DNA from: Halocaridina rubra | Lineage: Eukaryota > Arthropoda > Malacostraca > Decapoda > Atyidae | Direction of reading: 5' to 3' | Assembly (NCBI GenBank): GCA_037179515.1 | Contig: JAXCGZ010001904.1 | Span: forward strand, 155,001 to 219,000 | DNA length: 64,000 bases | Shown: piece after piece, positions 24,341 to 34,436 of the stretch | How positions within the stretch are numbered: the stretch's first letter is position 1 | How the letters are laid out: the number at the start of each line of letters is the position of its first letter | Notes under the pieces: generated by a model | What the model was told of the DNA's origin: nothing | Databases searched by the model: none | What the model saw: only the letters and a program-made list of their open reading frames with translations | Position numbers and translations under genes: made by a program

Positions 24341-25127
24341 TGTCATATGGGCACCATCAGGTCGGAGAGTCTAGGCATGAACTTTGACAAATAGTTTATC
24401 ATTCCACTAAAGCGTTGAATCTCAGTGACATTAGTTGGAGCTTTCATCGATACAATTGCTTCAATTTTACTGGGATCTGGCGTAAGGCCTTCAATAGTTA
24501 TTACATGTCCAAGAAATGTTATCTCACTCTTTCTTATTTCAGCCTTTTTATCTGTTAAGACGGATACCATGCTTACGACATCTTTCCATTAAATTTCTTA
24601 AATTTTCATCATGATCTAACTGTGCTTCTTCTAGAGAATTACCTATACCATATATCAAAATGTCATCAGCAATGCAAATTATTCCTAGCACACCATCTAA
24701 AGAGTTCTGCAGTCGTTTCTGAAAAACTTCACTACTGATTGCTAGGCCAAAGGGCAGTCTAAGCCACCGATATCTTCCAAAAGGAGTTTGAAAGGTAGTT
24801 AAATGACTTGACTCTTCATCCAAAACAGTGCCAATATCCATTTCTTAAATCTAGTTTAGAGAACACTTTAGCTTGTGCTAATTCAGGTAAAACATCATCG
24901 ATAATTGGCAAAGGATGCATTTCTCTAATTATGGCTTTATTTAATTGCTGAGGATCTATGCAAATTCTTATGTCTTCACTATTTTTCTTAGAAGCTACTA
25001 CCATGCGACTCACCCATTCAGCTGGTTTGTCTACTTTACAAATGACATTTTGCTTCTCTAACTCAGATAATTTGGATTTTACCTTCCTTTTTAAGTTGAA
25101 TTGGCACTCTACATGAAGATATAGCAA
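24340..25127 (-). pseudogene. Gy-C reverse transcriptase
   Basis: Three minus-strand blocks (25127-24816, 24841-24548, 24570-24343) in different frames give the full RT: ICKVDKPAEWVSRMVVASKK, then FSKLDLRNGYWH, LPFGLAISSEVFQK, the catalytic box IADDILIYG (aspartates kept, the first residue Ile) and EITFLGHVITIEGL. Each frame boundary is an independent small indel. It would copy the element RNA into cDNA. Confidence 0.85.
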
Positions 25128-25129
25128 AT

Positions 25130-26633
25130 GGCTTGACTTCTTTGTCTAAAGTCATCCGTACCACCCCAGGTAACTTACCAATTTCATAACCAAACACATC
25201 TGAATATCCTGAAAAACATCAGTATTACAAGAGTCACTGTGTACAGAACATATGTTATCATAATTGATGGTAAGGAAACCCATCTGTTCTGATGCACGTT
25301 TTCCTAACAAAGGCATATAATTCTCAGCCACTATAATAAACTCAACATTGTATCTCTTTGAATTTCTCTCATTTTTCACTTTGATTCTACATTTTCCAAC
25401 TGGTTTGGCTGCGGAATTGTACCACATTTCTGGTTGTAACCCTTCACTAGATTCAATTTTTACATTATTGGGAACTATATTTCGAGGTAACACATTTACA
25501 CCTGCTCCACTATCGATTTGAAATATGACACTATTTTCACCAACTTTCAGATCGGTATATAGATATTTGGATTTCTCTGACACTTTATTCACTTTCATCA
25601 CTTGCTGTGTACAGGGTATATCACTTTTGTTCACCGTCGTTTCTTCTGGCTCTCCACGTCTTGTCTGCAACTTGACACCCAGGATATACTCGGCTGAAGT
25701 ATCTGAACTGGAATCGTCACTGTCCACTGCATTCACACCCATCTTCTTAGATGCTTGTGCATGTCCATTTTTCTCCAAACATTGAGATTCGAAGTGATTC
25801 AGCCTGTTGCAGTAGTTGCATCTCTCTCCGTAGGCTGGACATTTCTTCTTACTCCACACGTGTCTTGTTCCGCAGAACATACATTTTCGTAGTGCCGGAT
25901 CCTTCATCGACAAACTTTGGGTTGACTTAGGCCTATACTGGTTCTTGTTCACAAAACTTGGGTCCTCACTCTTTCGGTCTGCTGAATTTCAACTAGGCCT
26001 ACTCTGCTTAAAGTTCTTTGTCGATTTAACTTTATTTATGACCGACATTGCTGTATTTTAACTTTTTATCATTTGCATTTGTCTCTGCGATGCTTGATGA
26101 GCCTCACAAATTTTGATCGTATTTATCAAAGAAATACATTCTTCTCTCAGAAATTTCTCTCTGAGTTTATCTTCTTTACAGTCAAAAACTATTTGATCAC
26201 GAATTGCCTCATCTTTTTCTGCTGCAAAATCACAATCCTTAACCAGAGTTTTTATTCTAGTAATAAATTCATCCAGGTTCTCATCAGCTTTCCGAGTACA
26301 GCATCTGAACCTATATCTTAACGCTATTATTAGCTTCCTAGGGGCAAAATGCTCTTCTAGCTTCTGCAATACCACGTTTAAATCCTAGCTAGGGTCATCA
26401 CGAGATCCACTATCCCCTACAGTAACGGGACCAAACTCTATAGCATTATACACTCAAAGCAGTTTGTCACCCCCATGGGTCAAAAGTAATGCTACCTTCA
26501 CTTCACTTGGCTTATCATTTAAACCTGCTGCCAGTAGATACAGCTCGAATTTTTTATGAAAAAATCGCCAATCTCGCTCACTTTCGCTCTTCAATGCGAA
26601 TTTATCAGGAGGGGCTAGATTAGCTGTCGCCAT
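25130..26633 (-). pseudogene. Gy-C gag and protease
   Basis: The minus-strand ATG at 26633 opens MATANLAPPDKFAL, a gypsy Gag N-terminus. The same frame continues to 25152 through four in-frame stops (near 26460, 26390, 26060 and 25990). Gag core: LQKLEEHFAPRKLIIALRYR. Knuckles: CMFCGTRHVWSKKKCPAYG and CNYCNRLNHFESQC. The protease carries VIFQIDSGAGVNVLP with intact DSG. Near 25190 the frame shifts before the RT linker. The Gag and pol style resembles the Mag-like gypsy elements common in invertebrates. Confidence 0.85.
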
Positions 26634-26729
26634 GCCGGTCGGTAGCCTTATTTACTTAATCACACAGAAAGTTCCTGGATAATATGCAATGCCTTATATT
26701 CAAAATAAACAGCAAACCATACTTAGTCT

Positions 26730-26746
26730 GTTGAGCGCTGCCACCA
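26730..26746 (-). promoter_or_regulatory. Gy-C primer binding site
   Basis: TGGTGGCAGCGCTCAAC on the minus strand starts at the base after the LTR end. It has the TGG expected opposite a tRNA CCA end. The tRNA was not identified. Confidence 0.75.
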
Positions 26747-26947
26747 TGTTTGATGCTCCTTAGATTTGGAGATATTTATAGATGAATGAGGCACAATAAT
26801 AGAGGAGACTGAAAGGGCATTTTGAACAGTTCTTGTCTGGCCACCTAGTGGGTATCTTTATTACTTTCTATGTAAACAAAACATGGATACGTTCATTACC
26901 AAAATATAGCATCGTTCTTTACAATAATTATATCAAATATTGTAACA
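26747..26947 (-). repeat. Gy-C 5' LTR
   Basis: 201 bp, matching the other LTR, followed outside by the ATCTC target copy. Confidence 0.95.
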
Positions 26948-27170
26948 ATCTCATTTGCCAAGCTTAACTCTTTGGCCTGGAAATTACCGCCGATATACAT
27001 TGATAATAAATTACATTCATTGAATGTGACAAATAAAAATCTCATCTTCAGAAGATTGGATATGACCATGTAAAATTCTACCCCTTTTCCTAACGACTTC
27101 TAATTTCATTTCACCCATATCTATAATCGTAATTGAAATGTTTTACGTCAGAACTCGTGAAAAAAGTTAT

Positions 27171-27620
27171 TTACTCTATAAATTGCAAGTAATTAATCAT
27201 TTAACTAAAGTATTTTATGATATGAACTGCAAATAATTAAAAAGTAATTTTATCCTGTTGGATTTGCAAATGTTTCTTGTTAACCTAATGAATACATACT
27301 CTATTCATCTTGTTGATTCTTCATATATTGGGAATAAAGTGTTTAGAGTTATAAGTTGCAAATTCTTCAAAAGGTGAGTTTGCCTCTTTTTCATTGCAAA
27401 TAATTCTTGATAACCAAAATTGAATGAATACTGTATATATCTTGTAGATTCTTCTTTTATTGTATATAATGTTTTGCCATATAAATTGCAAATAATTAAT
27501 AAGCATTGCAACTTTTGTGGTTGCCCACAATTTAAGGAATACACACTGTATTTGTCTTGCTTATTCTTCATTTATTGTGAATAAATTGTTTTCCTCTAAT
27601 ACCAGCAAATAATCAATGGT
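27171..27620. repeat. Degenerate tandem repeats inside the G LTR
   Basis: Units of very roughly 120-130 bp recur with landmarks AAATTGCAAATAATTAA, GATTCTTC and TATTGNGAATAAA-type text. Copies are diverged. The same block appears inverted at 29708-30060 and 42080-42390. Copy number differs between LTRs, which partly explains their length differences. Confidence 0.6.
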
Positions 27621-27710
27621 TTTGTATGCTCTTACTGTAGCATAAATATTTCTGGTTAGCTCTGACTAACCAATATATTTTCATCCAGTAGAATAATATT
27701 GGAAACACAT

Positions 27711-29270
27711 TTACCTAATTGTACTTACCTAATTGTGTTTACGGGAAAGAGCCTAAAGCTCGTAGCTTCCCGTCTCCTCATCAGTTCCATTTTATACTTA
27801 GTGATACTTATCATACCCGTTCTTAAAACTATGGATTGAGATAGCATTAACTACCTCCTCGCTTAGCCAATTCCAATTATCAACTACTCTTACACTGAAA
27901 AAGTATTTCCTTATATCCTGCAAAGAAGTTTTCTTACGAAGCTTCAAACTATGACCTCTAGTTCTAGAGCCAGCCATATCAAAATATCGATCCCTATCCA
28001 CTCTATCATAGCCATGAAGGAATTTAAAGGCTGTCACCATATCCCCCCTCAATCTTCGGGCTTCGAGTGATGGTAAGTCTAATTCCCTCAGCCTCTCATC
28101 ATAACTGAGATTGCGTATTTCTGGCACCAGTTTCGTGGCATGTCTTTGAACTTTTTCAAGCTTAGCTATGTGCTTTTTCAAGTGTGGATTCCAAAAAAAG
28201 GCTGCATATTCGAGTTTTGGCCTCACATAGGTTACATAAATATTTCTGAACATTTCCTTGTCCATGTCCCTGAAGGCTACAATTACATTTGATAACAATG
28301 CATATGCTGCCTTTACTATGCCATTTATATGTATTTCTGGAGAAAAATCTGCCAGTATGTTTACTCCTAGATCTCTCTCATTTTCTGTCTCTTGAAGTTG
28401 TACTCCAGCCACCGAGTAGTCAAGCTTGGGCCTTCTTGCACTTGTACTCATTCTCATTACCTTACATTTTGAAGTATTGAATTTCATTAGCCACTTTTCT
28501 GACCACTCATGCAGATTATTTAGATCCTCCTGAAGTTCTCTACCATTGTTCTCGCTTTTTACTTTCTTCACAATATTTGCATCATCTGCAAACATATTCA
28601 TGAATGAATTTACAGACTCTGGTAGGTCATTTACATATACAAGGAACAAAAGTGGTCCTAAAACTGAACCCTGTGGAACTCCACTACTAACTCTTCTCCA
28701 TTCAGACACTAAGTGTCTTACTCTAACCCTCTGTTCCCTTCCTTCTTAGTAAGTTTTTATCCATTCCAAAACATTTCCACCTATTCTAGCCATTGCTTGC
28801 AGCTTCCTAATAAGTCTCCCATGTGGAACAGAGTCAAACGCTTTCTGGAAGTCTAGGAATATGCAATCTGCCCAGCCCTCTCTTTCCTGTAAGATTCAGC
28901 TTACCTCATCATAAAATTCTAAAAAGTTTGTTACTGTTAATATACCTTCTCTGAAGCCATGTTGCCTCACTGACAAAAAGTTGAAGGATTCCAAGTGAAG
29001 AGAGATATGTTTCCTTAGTAGTTTCTCCATAACTTTGCAAACTATGCTGTTCAAGGAAACTAGTCTATAGTTCAGAGCCGTATCCCTCCTTCCCTTTTTG
29101 AATATAGGTATCACATTTGCTTGTTTCCAGCATCTTGGAATCTCCCCTGACTCCAGTGACTTTTTAAATATGATACTTAGTGCCACTGATATTGAGTTTG
29201 CGTATTTTTAAGCACATGAGGGGATATGTCATCAGGACCTGTAGCTTTATGAACATCTAAATCCATCATT
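27711..29270 (-). mobile_element. CR1/L2-like LINE, longest copy, in the G1 LTR
   Basis: The LTR text stops at GGAAACACAT and resumes at ATTTGTGTGTTCGTGC, matching the uninterrupted LTR at 31420. Two tail units (TTACCTAATTGTA, TTACCTAATTGTG) form the 3' end. The element is 5'-truncated at the start of the RT. Confidence 0.85.
27798..29264 (-). pseudogene. CR1/L2-like LINE reverse transcriptase
   Basis: From the right, minus strand: HKATGPDDISPHVLK (RT entry), then WKQANVIPIFKKGRRDTALNYR and the VSLNSIVCKVMEKLL box (29186-28896). After a shift and a stop near 28750, a 303-residue block (28709-27798) begins with WRRVSSGVPQGSVLGPLLFL and has the palm box MFADDANIV (ADD present). It also has LKYLGV-like ERDLGVNI and the C-terminal RRLRGDMVTAFKFLHG and VVDNWNWLSEEVVNA boxes. 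Endonuclease and ORF1 are absent. The copy at 3588-4582 is a close relative. Confidence 0.9.
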
Positions 29271-29705
29271 ATTTGTGTGTTCGTGCTTTCGGTTTTCCCA
29301 TTATTAATGGTGTGTCATTTCTGTTTCTGCAATTGCAGTGTCCTCTATTGTCATCTGCTTGTGTGACAGAGGTGATCGTCAAGTTGAGGTACAAAGTCTT
29401 GGCATCCATCTGTGGTGCCGGGAATCAAAATCGTGCTCACCACCTCCGGGAGAGGCAACATTCTATAAAATTAAATTTGAAATTTGTTCCAGCTCAAAAA
29501 ATTAATTCAATTTTCTTTAATGTGTCATTTCATTTCCAAAATTAAAAGAAAGGTGAATTTTGAGTTTCATATAACTGAGTAGTGGTAGCCCTGGTGGGTA
29601 TTCAAGTACAGTAATATCTGTCCTGTCTGTTTGTGAGCTCTTAACCAAGTTCAAAACTTCGAGTCTCCTTAGTAAAACAGAAACTTAACAACCTCCCCAC
29701 TCCAC

Positions 29706-31271
29706 ATAAGTAAGACAAATACAGTATGTATTCCTTAAATTGTGCTTAACCATAAAACTTTGCCACGTCAATAGGGCAAAAATACTTATTAATTATTTGC
29801 ATTTTATATGGTAAAACACTATTTATGATAAAGTCGGACTCATTGTTTTTTTTTTAATAGTGAGAAAACAAAGTATATACAACTTATAACTCGAAACATT
29901 TTCTCCTTAAGATATGAAGAATCAGCAAGATAAATAGGGTATGCATTCATTAAATTGTGGTTAACAAGAAATATTGCCAAGCCAACAGGGTAAAATAACT
30001 TTTTAATTATTTGCAGTTTATAGCATATAAAACTTTAGTTAAATGATTAATTACTTGCAATTTATAGAGTAAATAACTTTTTTCACAAGTTTTGGTACAA
30101 AACACTATTTCCGATGACAGAAAAAGGTGAAAGGAAATTACAATTCTTATTGAAAAAGGGATAGATTTTTATGTTGTTATAAGCTAACTTTTGAGGATGA
30201 GATTTTTGTTAGGCACAATCAATGAAAGAAATTTCTTATCAATGTATATCGACAGTAATTTCCAGGTCTAAGAATTAAGTTTGACAAATGAGATTCCAGT
30301 TAGGTAATCTACAAAAGTTTGTTTTGTATGGGAATGGAATCCGAGAAATTATTGTAGGATTTGACCAGTAAAGGATTTAACGAGTAACGAATTTAACCAG
30401 TTTCTTGAATTCCCAATTAGCTTGACCAACGAGCTTTACCATATACTATCCCTCACCTTGTTTGTGCCAGATGAATTCCTGTGAAGAAACCACGTATATA
30501 AGGTTTGAAGTAAGCTTGACTGCTGAGGCGAGATTTTACCTCTGGAATGTTTGGCAGCCAAATGAGGACGATTCAGGCTCCCTCCTGGTGACGTCATCTG
30601 TAGGATATAATTCCAGAAAAGTAACTTGTTCATTTAATATTTGAGGGCTACTGTAGTGGTGGTCTCTGGCAGTAAATTATGGCAGAGATGCAAGGGAGAG
30701 ACAGTATATTAGGCTCAACAAGCAGAGGCAAATAATAAAAAGCTAGAATTTTTATGGGCAAAATAATTTACTGGCAAACAATCTCTAGAACGTTCTTTGC
30801 ATTGCAAGAGACGGAATGTTAATTATTCAAATAATAAAGAAGCTACTGAATTGTATCTATACAGGCTAGTGACATATCAGCAGGGTCAAAATTATAAACA
30901 AGAGCAAGAGCAATTTTTATATGAAATAATTATCAGCAAGAGCTATTTAATCATAAGAATATTGTGAAAAAAAAGTATCTAATAGACTCGCTAGAAATAT
31001 GGCCTCATTCATGAAGAAAAGGAATGATCAGAAAACAGAAATGGGGGGGGGAGACTTTTATATTGGAATCATGCTTTCTACACATACAAGAATTTAACTA
31101 GGATATATTTAAAATTAGCTATATGCTGAAACATAAATTGCAAATAATCATAATCTGCAAAAGGTAAGAAGGGAGAATTATTTTAGTAAGAAAAAAAAGG
31201 TTATTAGTTACTGAGTTAACTAATAAGGCATCTGCTACAGCCTCTGGTGACTTTGTGCGAAACACTGTCAC
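29706..31271 (-). repeat. G2: minus-strand G LTR fragment, from LTR start to an internal site
   Basis: Read on the minus strand, this begins at GTGACAGTGTTTCGC (31271) and follows the G LTR to the internal text GTATTTGTCTTACTTAT, where the G1 LTR end abuts it (29705/29706). To the right it meets forward G LTR text TGCTTATTCTTC. Both junctions coincide with LTR termini. Confidence 0.75.
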
Positions 31272-31786
31272 TGCTTATTCTTCATTTCTTGTGAATAAAT
31301 TGCTTTAAGCTAATGCCAGCAAATAACTAATGGTTTTGTATACTCTTACTGTAGTGTAAATATTTCTGGTTGTCTGTGACTAACCAATATATTTTCATCC
31401 AGTGGAATAGTATTGGAAACTCATTATTTGTTTGCTCGTGCATTTAGTTTTCCCATTATTAACGGTGTCGTTTCTGTTTCTGCAATTGCAGTGTCCTCTA
31501 TTCTACTCCACCTGTGTGGCAGGTGATTGTCAAGTTGAGGCCAAAGTCTTGGCATCCGTCTGTGGTGCCGGGAATAGAAATCGTGCTCACCACCTCCAGG
31601 ATTCGAGGCAGCATTCCATAAATTTGCATTTTAGATTTATTCCAGCTTTCTAAAATATTAATTTATTTTTTTTTAATCTGTCCTTGCATTTCCAAAATTA
31701 AAAGAAATTTGATTCTGAGTTTCATTTAACCAAGTAGTGGTAGGAGGGTCTGCTCTGTCTGTTTGTGAGCTCTTAACTGAGTTCTG
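31272..31786 (+). repeat. G3: forward G LTR fragment, internal site to near the LTR end
   Basis: It starts at TGCTTATTCTTCATTT, runs through TCTGTTTCTGCAATTGCAG and CACCACCTCCAGG, and matches the LTR up to CTCTTAACTGAGTTC. It then diverges, about 60 bp before the expected LTR end. Confidence 0.75.
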
Positions 31787-33268
31787 TAATGGAGTTTGCT
31801 CTCACAGCAAATTTGAGGGAGAGCTCTTCTGCTACCCTTCTAGGGTCTCTGTATGGGACAGTTCTTGGACTTCTTCCCTTGGCAAAGTAGTTTATGTTTC
31901 TCCACATTTAGCCCACAGAGGTGTTGGCATATAGTATGGAGCACCATTCAAGCCAATTTTTTTTTTATCTCTTTTGTTTCTTCATGGACATGTTCTTTGA
32001 CTACCTGGAGGGCATGATAAGAGTCTTCAGGAGACAGTTTTTGTCGACTTTTCGGATGACGTTAAGCCAATGATTGAGTTCTTTGACCCTACCACAGTAG
32101 TACCACCTGGTGCAGTGATATGTTTGTCCTAATTTGCAAAGGGGGATAGAAGAGTCCACTGCAGCTTTCAAGGCATTGACTAGTTCAGCTTCAGCTTGAT
32201 CAATGTTTCCTGGAGGTGTGTATTCTGAATGCTTATTGCTAAGGTGCTCAGGGAATTGGCCCCAGTTGGTCTTCTTGAAATTCCATCAAAGGGGTGGAGC
32301 AGGAATCTGGAAGATTTCTGGAATCATCAGCTTGGGATGGATCCCCTAGTGGTTGCTCATGACATGGGGGTGTATTCCCCAAGTAGTGACTTGCCTTAGG
32401 GAGTTTGATATAATAGTGAGATCCAGAATTCCACCTCTGTTATGAGTTGGCTCGTGGTCATTGAGCATAATGATGTCCTATTGGTTGTCCAGCAGACTCA
32501 TGATGTGTCTGACTGCTGCACAGCTGTGATTAGACTTAAATCTTGAGTGGTGTGCATTGAAATTGTCACCTATTACTAGTCCGTGAGACTGGCTCTGCCA
32601 AAGAGGGCAGTTAAGTCCAGCTCACTTTGCTGCTGTCTATAACTGTTGTAGAAGTCTATGCTACTGCCCTGTAATTTACTGTTAACAGCTATGATGTGGA
32701 CTCCCCCATCGCAGCTGACAGGTTGTGTGATTTCTTTAGCAAGCAAGTTCTTTTTAATGAAGGTGGCACTGCCTCTGTTCTCCCTTGGAATCCAGTGTTA
32801 GCAAAAGCCCTGGTATCCGGACACATTTCGAATATTCTGTTCTGAACACAGGTCTTCCTGCACCATGATTACATCCATATTGTCAGCTTTGGCAATGCCT
32901 TCTAGGTATTGAAATTTGTTTCTCAAACCCTGAGCATCCCAATGTAGGCTCCCAAGATTAGGCATCCCAAAAGTTTAAGAAGAGATGGAAAGAGTGACAG
33001 TTTGTTGAAAGAGACGTTGGTTTTTTAAGGTGAGAGCTTGAGCGACGATGCCATGGGTGATTTTAGCGATTTGGTTGAAAGCTTCCCTGAGAGTGGAATT
33101 CATGTTGCTTGCACAGAGCCGTATTGCTGCATGTATTGCCTGGGTGAGAAGTTGCGTAATGTCCTCAAGGGTGAAGAGGGGTTGAGGATTAGGATTAGGT
33201 AGGGCTGTGGGATTAGAAAAGGGTGTTTGGAGGGATGCTGTGTAGGAGCATGGTTATTGAGTCTGGGG
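31787..33268 (-). pseudogene. LINE-A: ORF1 C-terminus and ORF2 endonuclease
   Basis: On the minus strand the ORF1 tail (LFTLEDITQLLTQAIHAAIR, 33180-33120) ends at a stop near 32975. ORF2 then opens with SLHWDAQGLRNKFQYLEGIA and MDVIMVQED, the nuclease N-terminus with its glutamate. Further on come VIGDNFNAHHSRFKSNHS (the GDFNAH box, about 32590) and GGILDLTI. Stops are frequent. Text becomes unreadable below about 31960; 31787-31960 may be its continuation but I cannot show that. ORF1/ORF2 organisation with a CCHC ORF1 suggests an I- or Jockey-type LINE. Confidence 0.7.
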
Positions 33269-33391
33269 TCTCTATAACATTAATGACGAGAATGAGATAC
33301 GCATCATAATGACTACTCATTATACATAATTATAGAGCTTCATAGAGCTTTACAACCATCTACTTATCTTGAACAAGTAAGAAACATAACA
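33269..33391 (+). repeat. Gy-B 5' LTR, 3' end only
   Basis: About 123 bp match 46656-46778, both ending AACATAACA. The first ~280 bp of the LTR are missing. Confidence 0.85.
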
Positions 33392-33392
33392 G

Positions 33393-33410
33393 TGGCGACG
33401 AGTGGTAACG
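33393..33410 (+). promoter_or_regulatory. Gy-B primer binding site
   Basis: TGGCGACGAGTGGTAACG begins one base after the LTR end. The shared TGGCGACGAG start is also seen at the Gy-D primer site. Confidence 0.7.
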
Positions 33411-33498
33411 ACACCAGGCAGAGTAGGCAACACATCTTGCACCAACCAAGTTTTGGCAGGAGTGTGTAAGCAGCCCACGGCAGTCAACCTTAACCCTG

Positions 33499-34434
33499 GT
33501 GCTCGATCTACCCATGCCAAGAGCGTGTTCCATACAAGAGGAATCTTCCACAATTGCACAGAGGTGGAATAAGTGGATAGATTCGTTTGGCAACTACCTG
33601 AAGGCCATAGGAGTCATCAAGGATGAGCAGAAGAATGCCCTACTATGCCATGTAGCAGGTCTAGATGTACAGAAGGTGTATAAAGCCCTCACACCTGCAG
33701 GTAACACCCTTCAACAAACAATTAATTGCCTAAATGCCTATATTGTTCCTAAAATTAATTTTAGATATGAGAGATTTAGGTTAGGCCAGTGCACCCATGA
33801 TGCAAGTGAATCAGTTGATGCTTATGCTACCAAGATGAAAGAGTTAGTTTCTACTTGTGAGTTCCATTACAAGGAGGATGTCATAATAGATCAGGTTATG
33901 GCCAAATATAATTCACATGAACTTAGAAAAAAAAATTGCTTCAGGAGAAAACCTTAACATTAGATAAGGTTTTAGACACAGCTAGGATTCTGAAAGCAGC
34001 ATTTTCTCAAGCTCAAGCCTTTGAGGGTTCACAAAATAATTCTCAGGTTAAAGTATCCTCCCAGTAAGGTAAATGGCAATGGCAACAAGGAAAGAAACAC
34101 GACAATTCAAAGGAAACCTGAGGGTAAACAATCCAAAATACAAAACCATTTTTCAGGTGTGGTAAGGCAGGTTATTATCCCAGTGACAGGACAAAGTGTC
34201 CTGAAACACAACAGAATGGTCAGTCAGACGAGCCATCAGAGCAATTAGGTAGTTGTAAGCCAGAATGTGCTTTTCAAATTAACTCTATAAGTAGCAAAGG
34301 CAAGAAGTTAATGATTATAGTTAACATTAACAGTGTGCTGGTTGTCATGCAAGTTGACACTGCAGCGGACGCCTCTGTGATGTCAGAACAGGTGGAACGC
34401 AAAATACCTAATTTGTCTATAGGACAACATCAAG
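33499..34434 (+). pseudogene. Gy-B gag and protease N-terminus
   Basis: 153 residues are open from 33499 (RWNKWIDSFGNYLKAIGVIK, then NAYIVPKINFRYERFRLGQC and TCEFHYKEDVIIDQVM), a typical gypsy Gag core. After a shift near 33950 the tail continues, with a disrupted knuckle region (CGKAGYYPSDRTKCP, lacking the usual first cysteine context). The protease follows as VVMQVDTAADASVMSEQV, with DTA instead of DTG/DSG. The text is cut at 34434 by the G4 insertion. Confidence 0.75.
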
Positions 34435-34436
34435 TG

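Larger units (their letters stand above)
22146..26947 (-). mobile_element. Gy-C: complete gypsy LTR retrotransposon in the G1 LTR
   Basis: 201 bp LTRs at 22146-22346 and 26747-26947 start TGTTT and end GTAACA on the plus strand and differ at about eight positions. A 5 bp target duplication, ATCTC, lies at 22141-22145 and 26948-26952. Coding is on the minus strand in the usual gypsy order gag, PR, RT, RNase H, IN. The interrupted text is the G1 LTR, which continues without loss on both sides. Confidence 0.95.
15903..29705 (+). mobile_element. G1: gypsy element with copia-like order (PR-IN-RT-RH), no 5' LTR
   Basis: In order, G1 shows a 5' UTR, gag, protease, integrase, a shortened RT, RNase H, a 3' UTR and a 3' LTR. 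Integrase precedes RT. The 5' UTR start CCTAGGCTAAGCCCTTCATG matches the G4 5' UTR in inverted form at 41010-41035. LTR and primer site are missing at the 5' side, where an inverted gag piece sits instead. The 3' LTR is interrupted by Gy-C and a CR1/L2-like LINE. It is coding-dead. Confidence 0.8.
21166..29705 (+). repeat. G1 3' LTR, about 2.2 kb once insertions are removed
   Basis: It starts at GTGAAAGAG (GTGACAG in other copies) and ends at CCACTCCAC. Gy-C with one target copy (22146-26952) and a LINE (27711-29270) interrupt it. The start point is supported by the inverted G2 and G4 LTRs, which both stop at exactly CTGTCAC and then meet different flanks. The end point is supported by G4, where the same CCAC is followed by a primer site. 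Confidence 0.75.

Noticed and set aside
22401..26633. Host genes resembling retrotransposon-like proteins
   Set aside because: Perfect LTRs, target duplication, primer site and multiple stops show an ordinary transposon.
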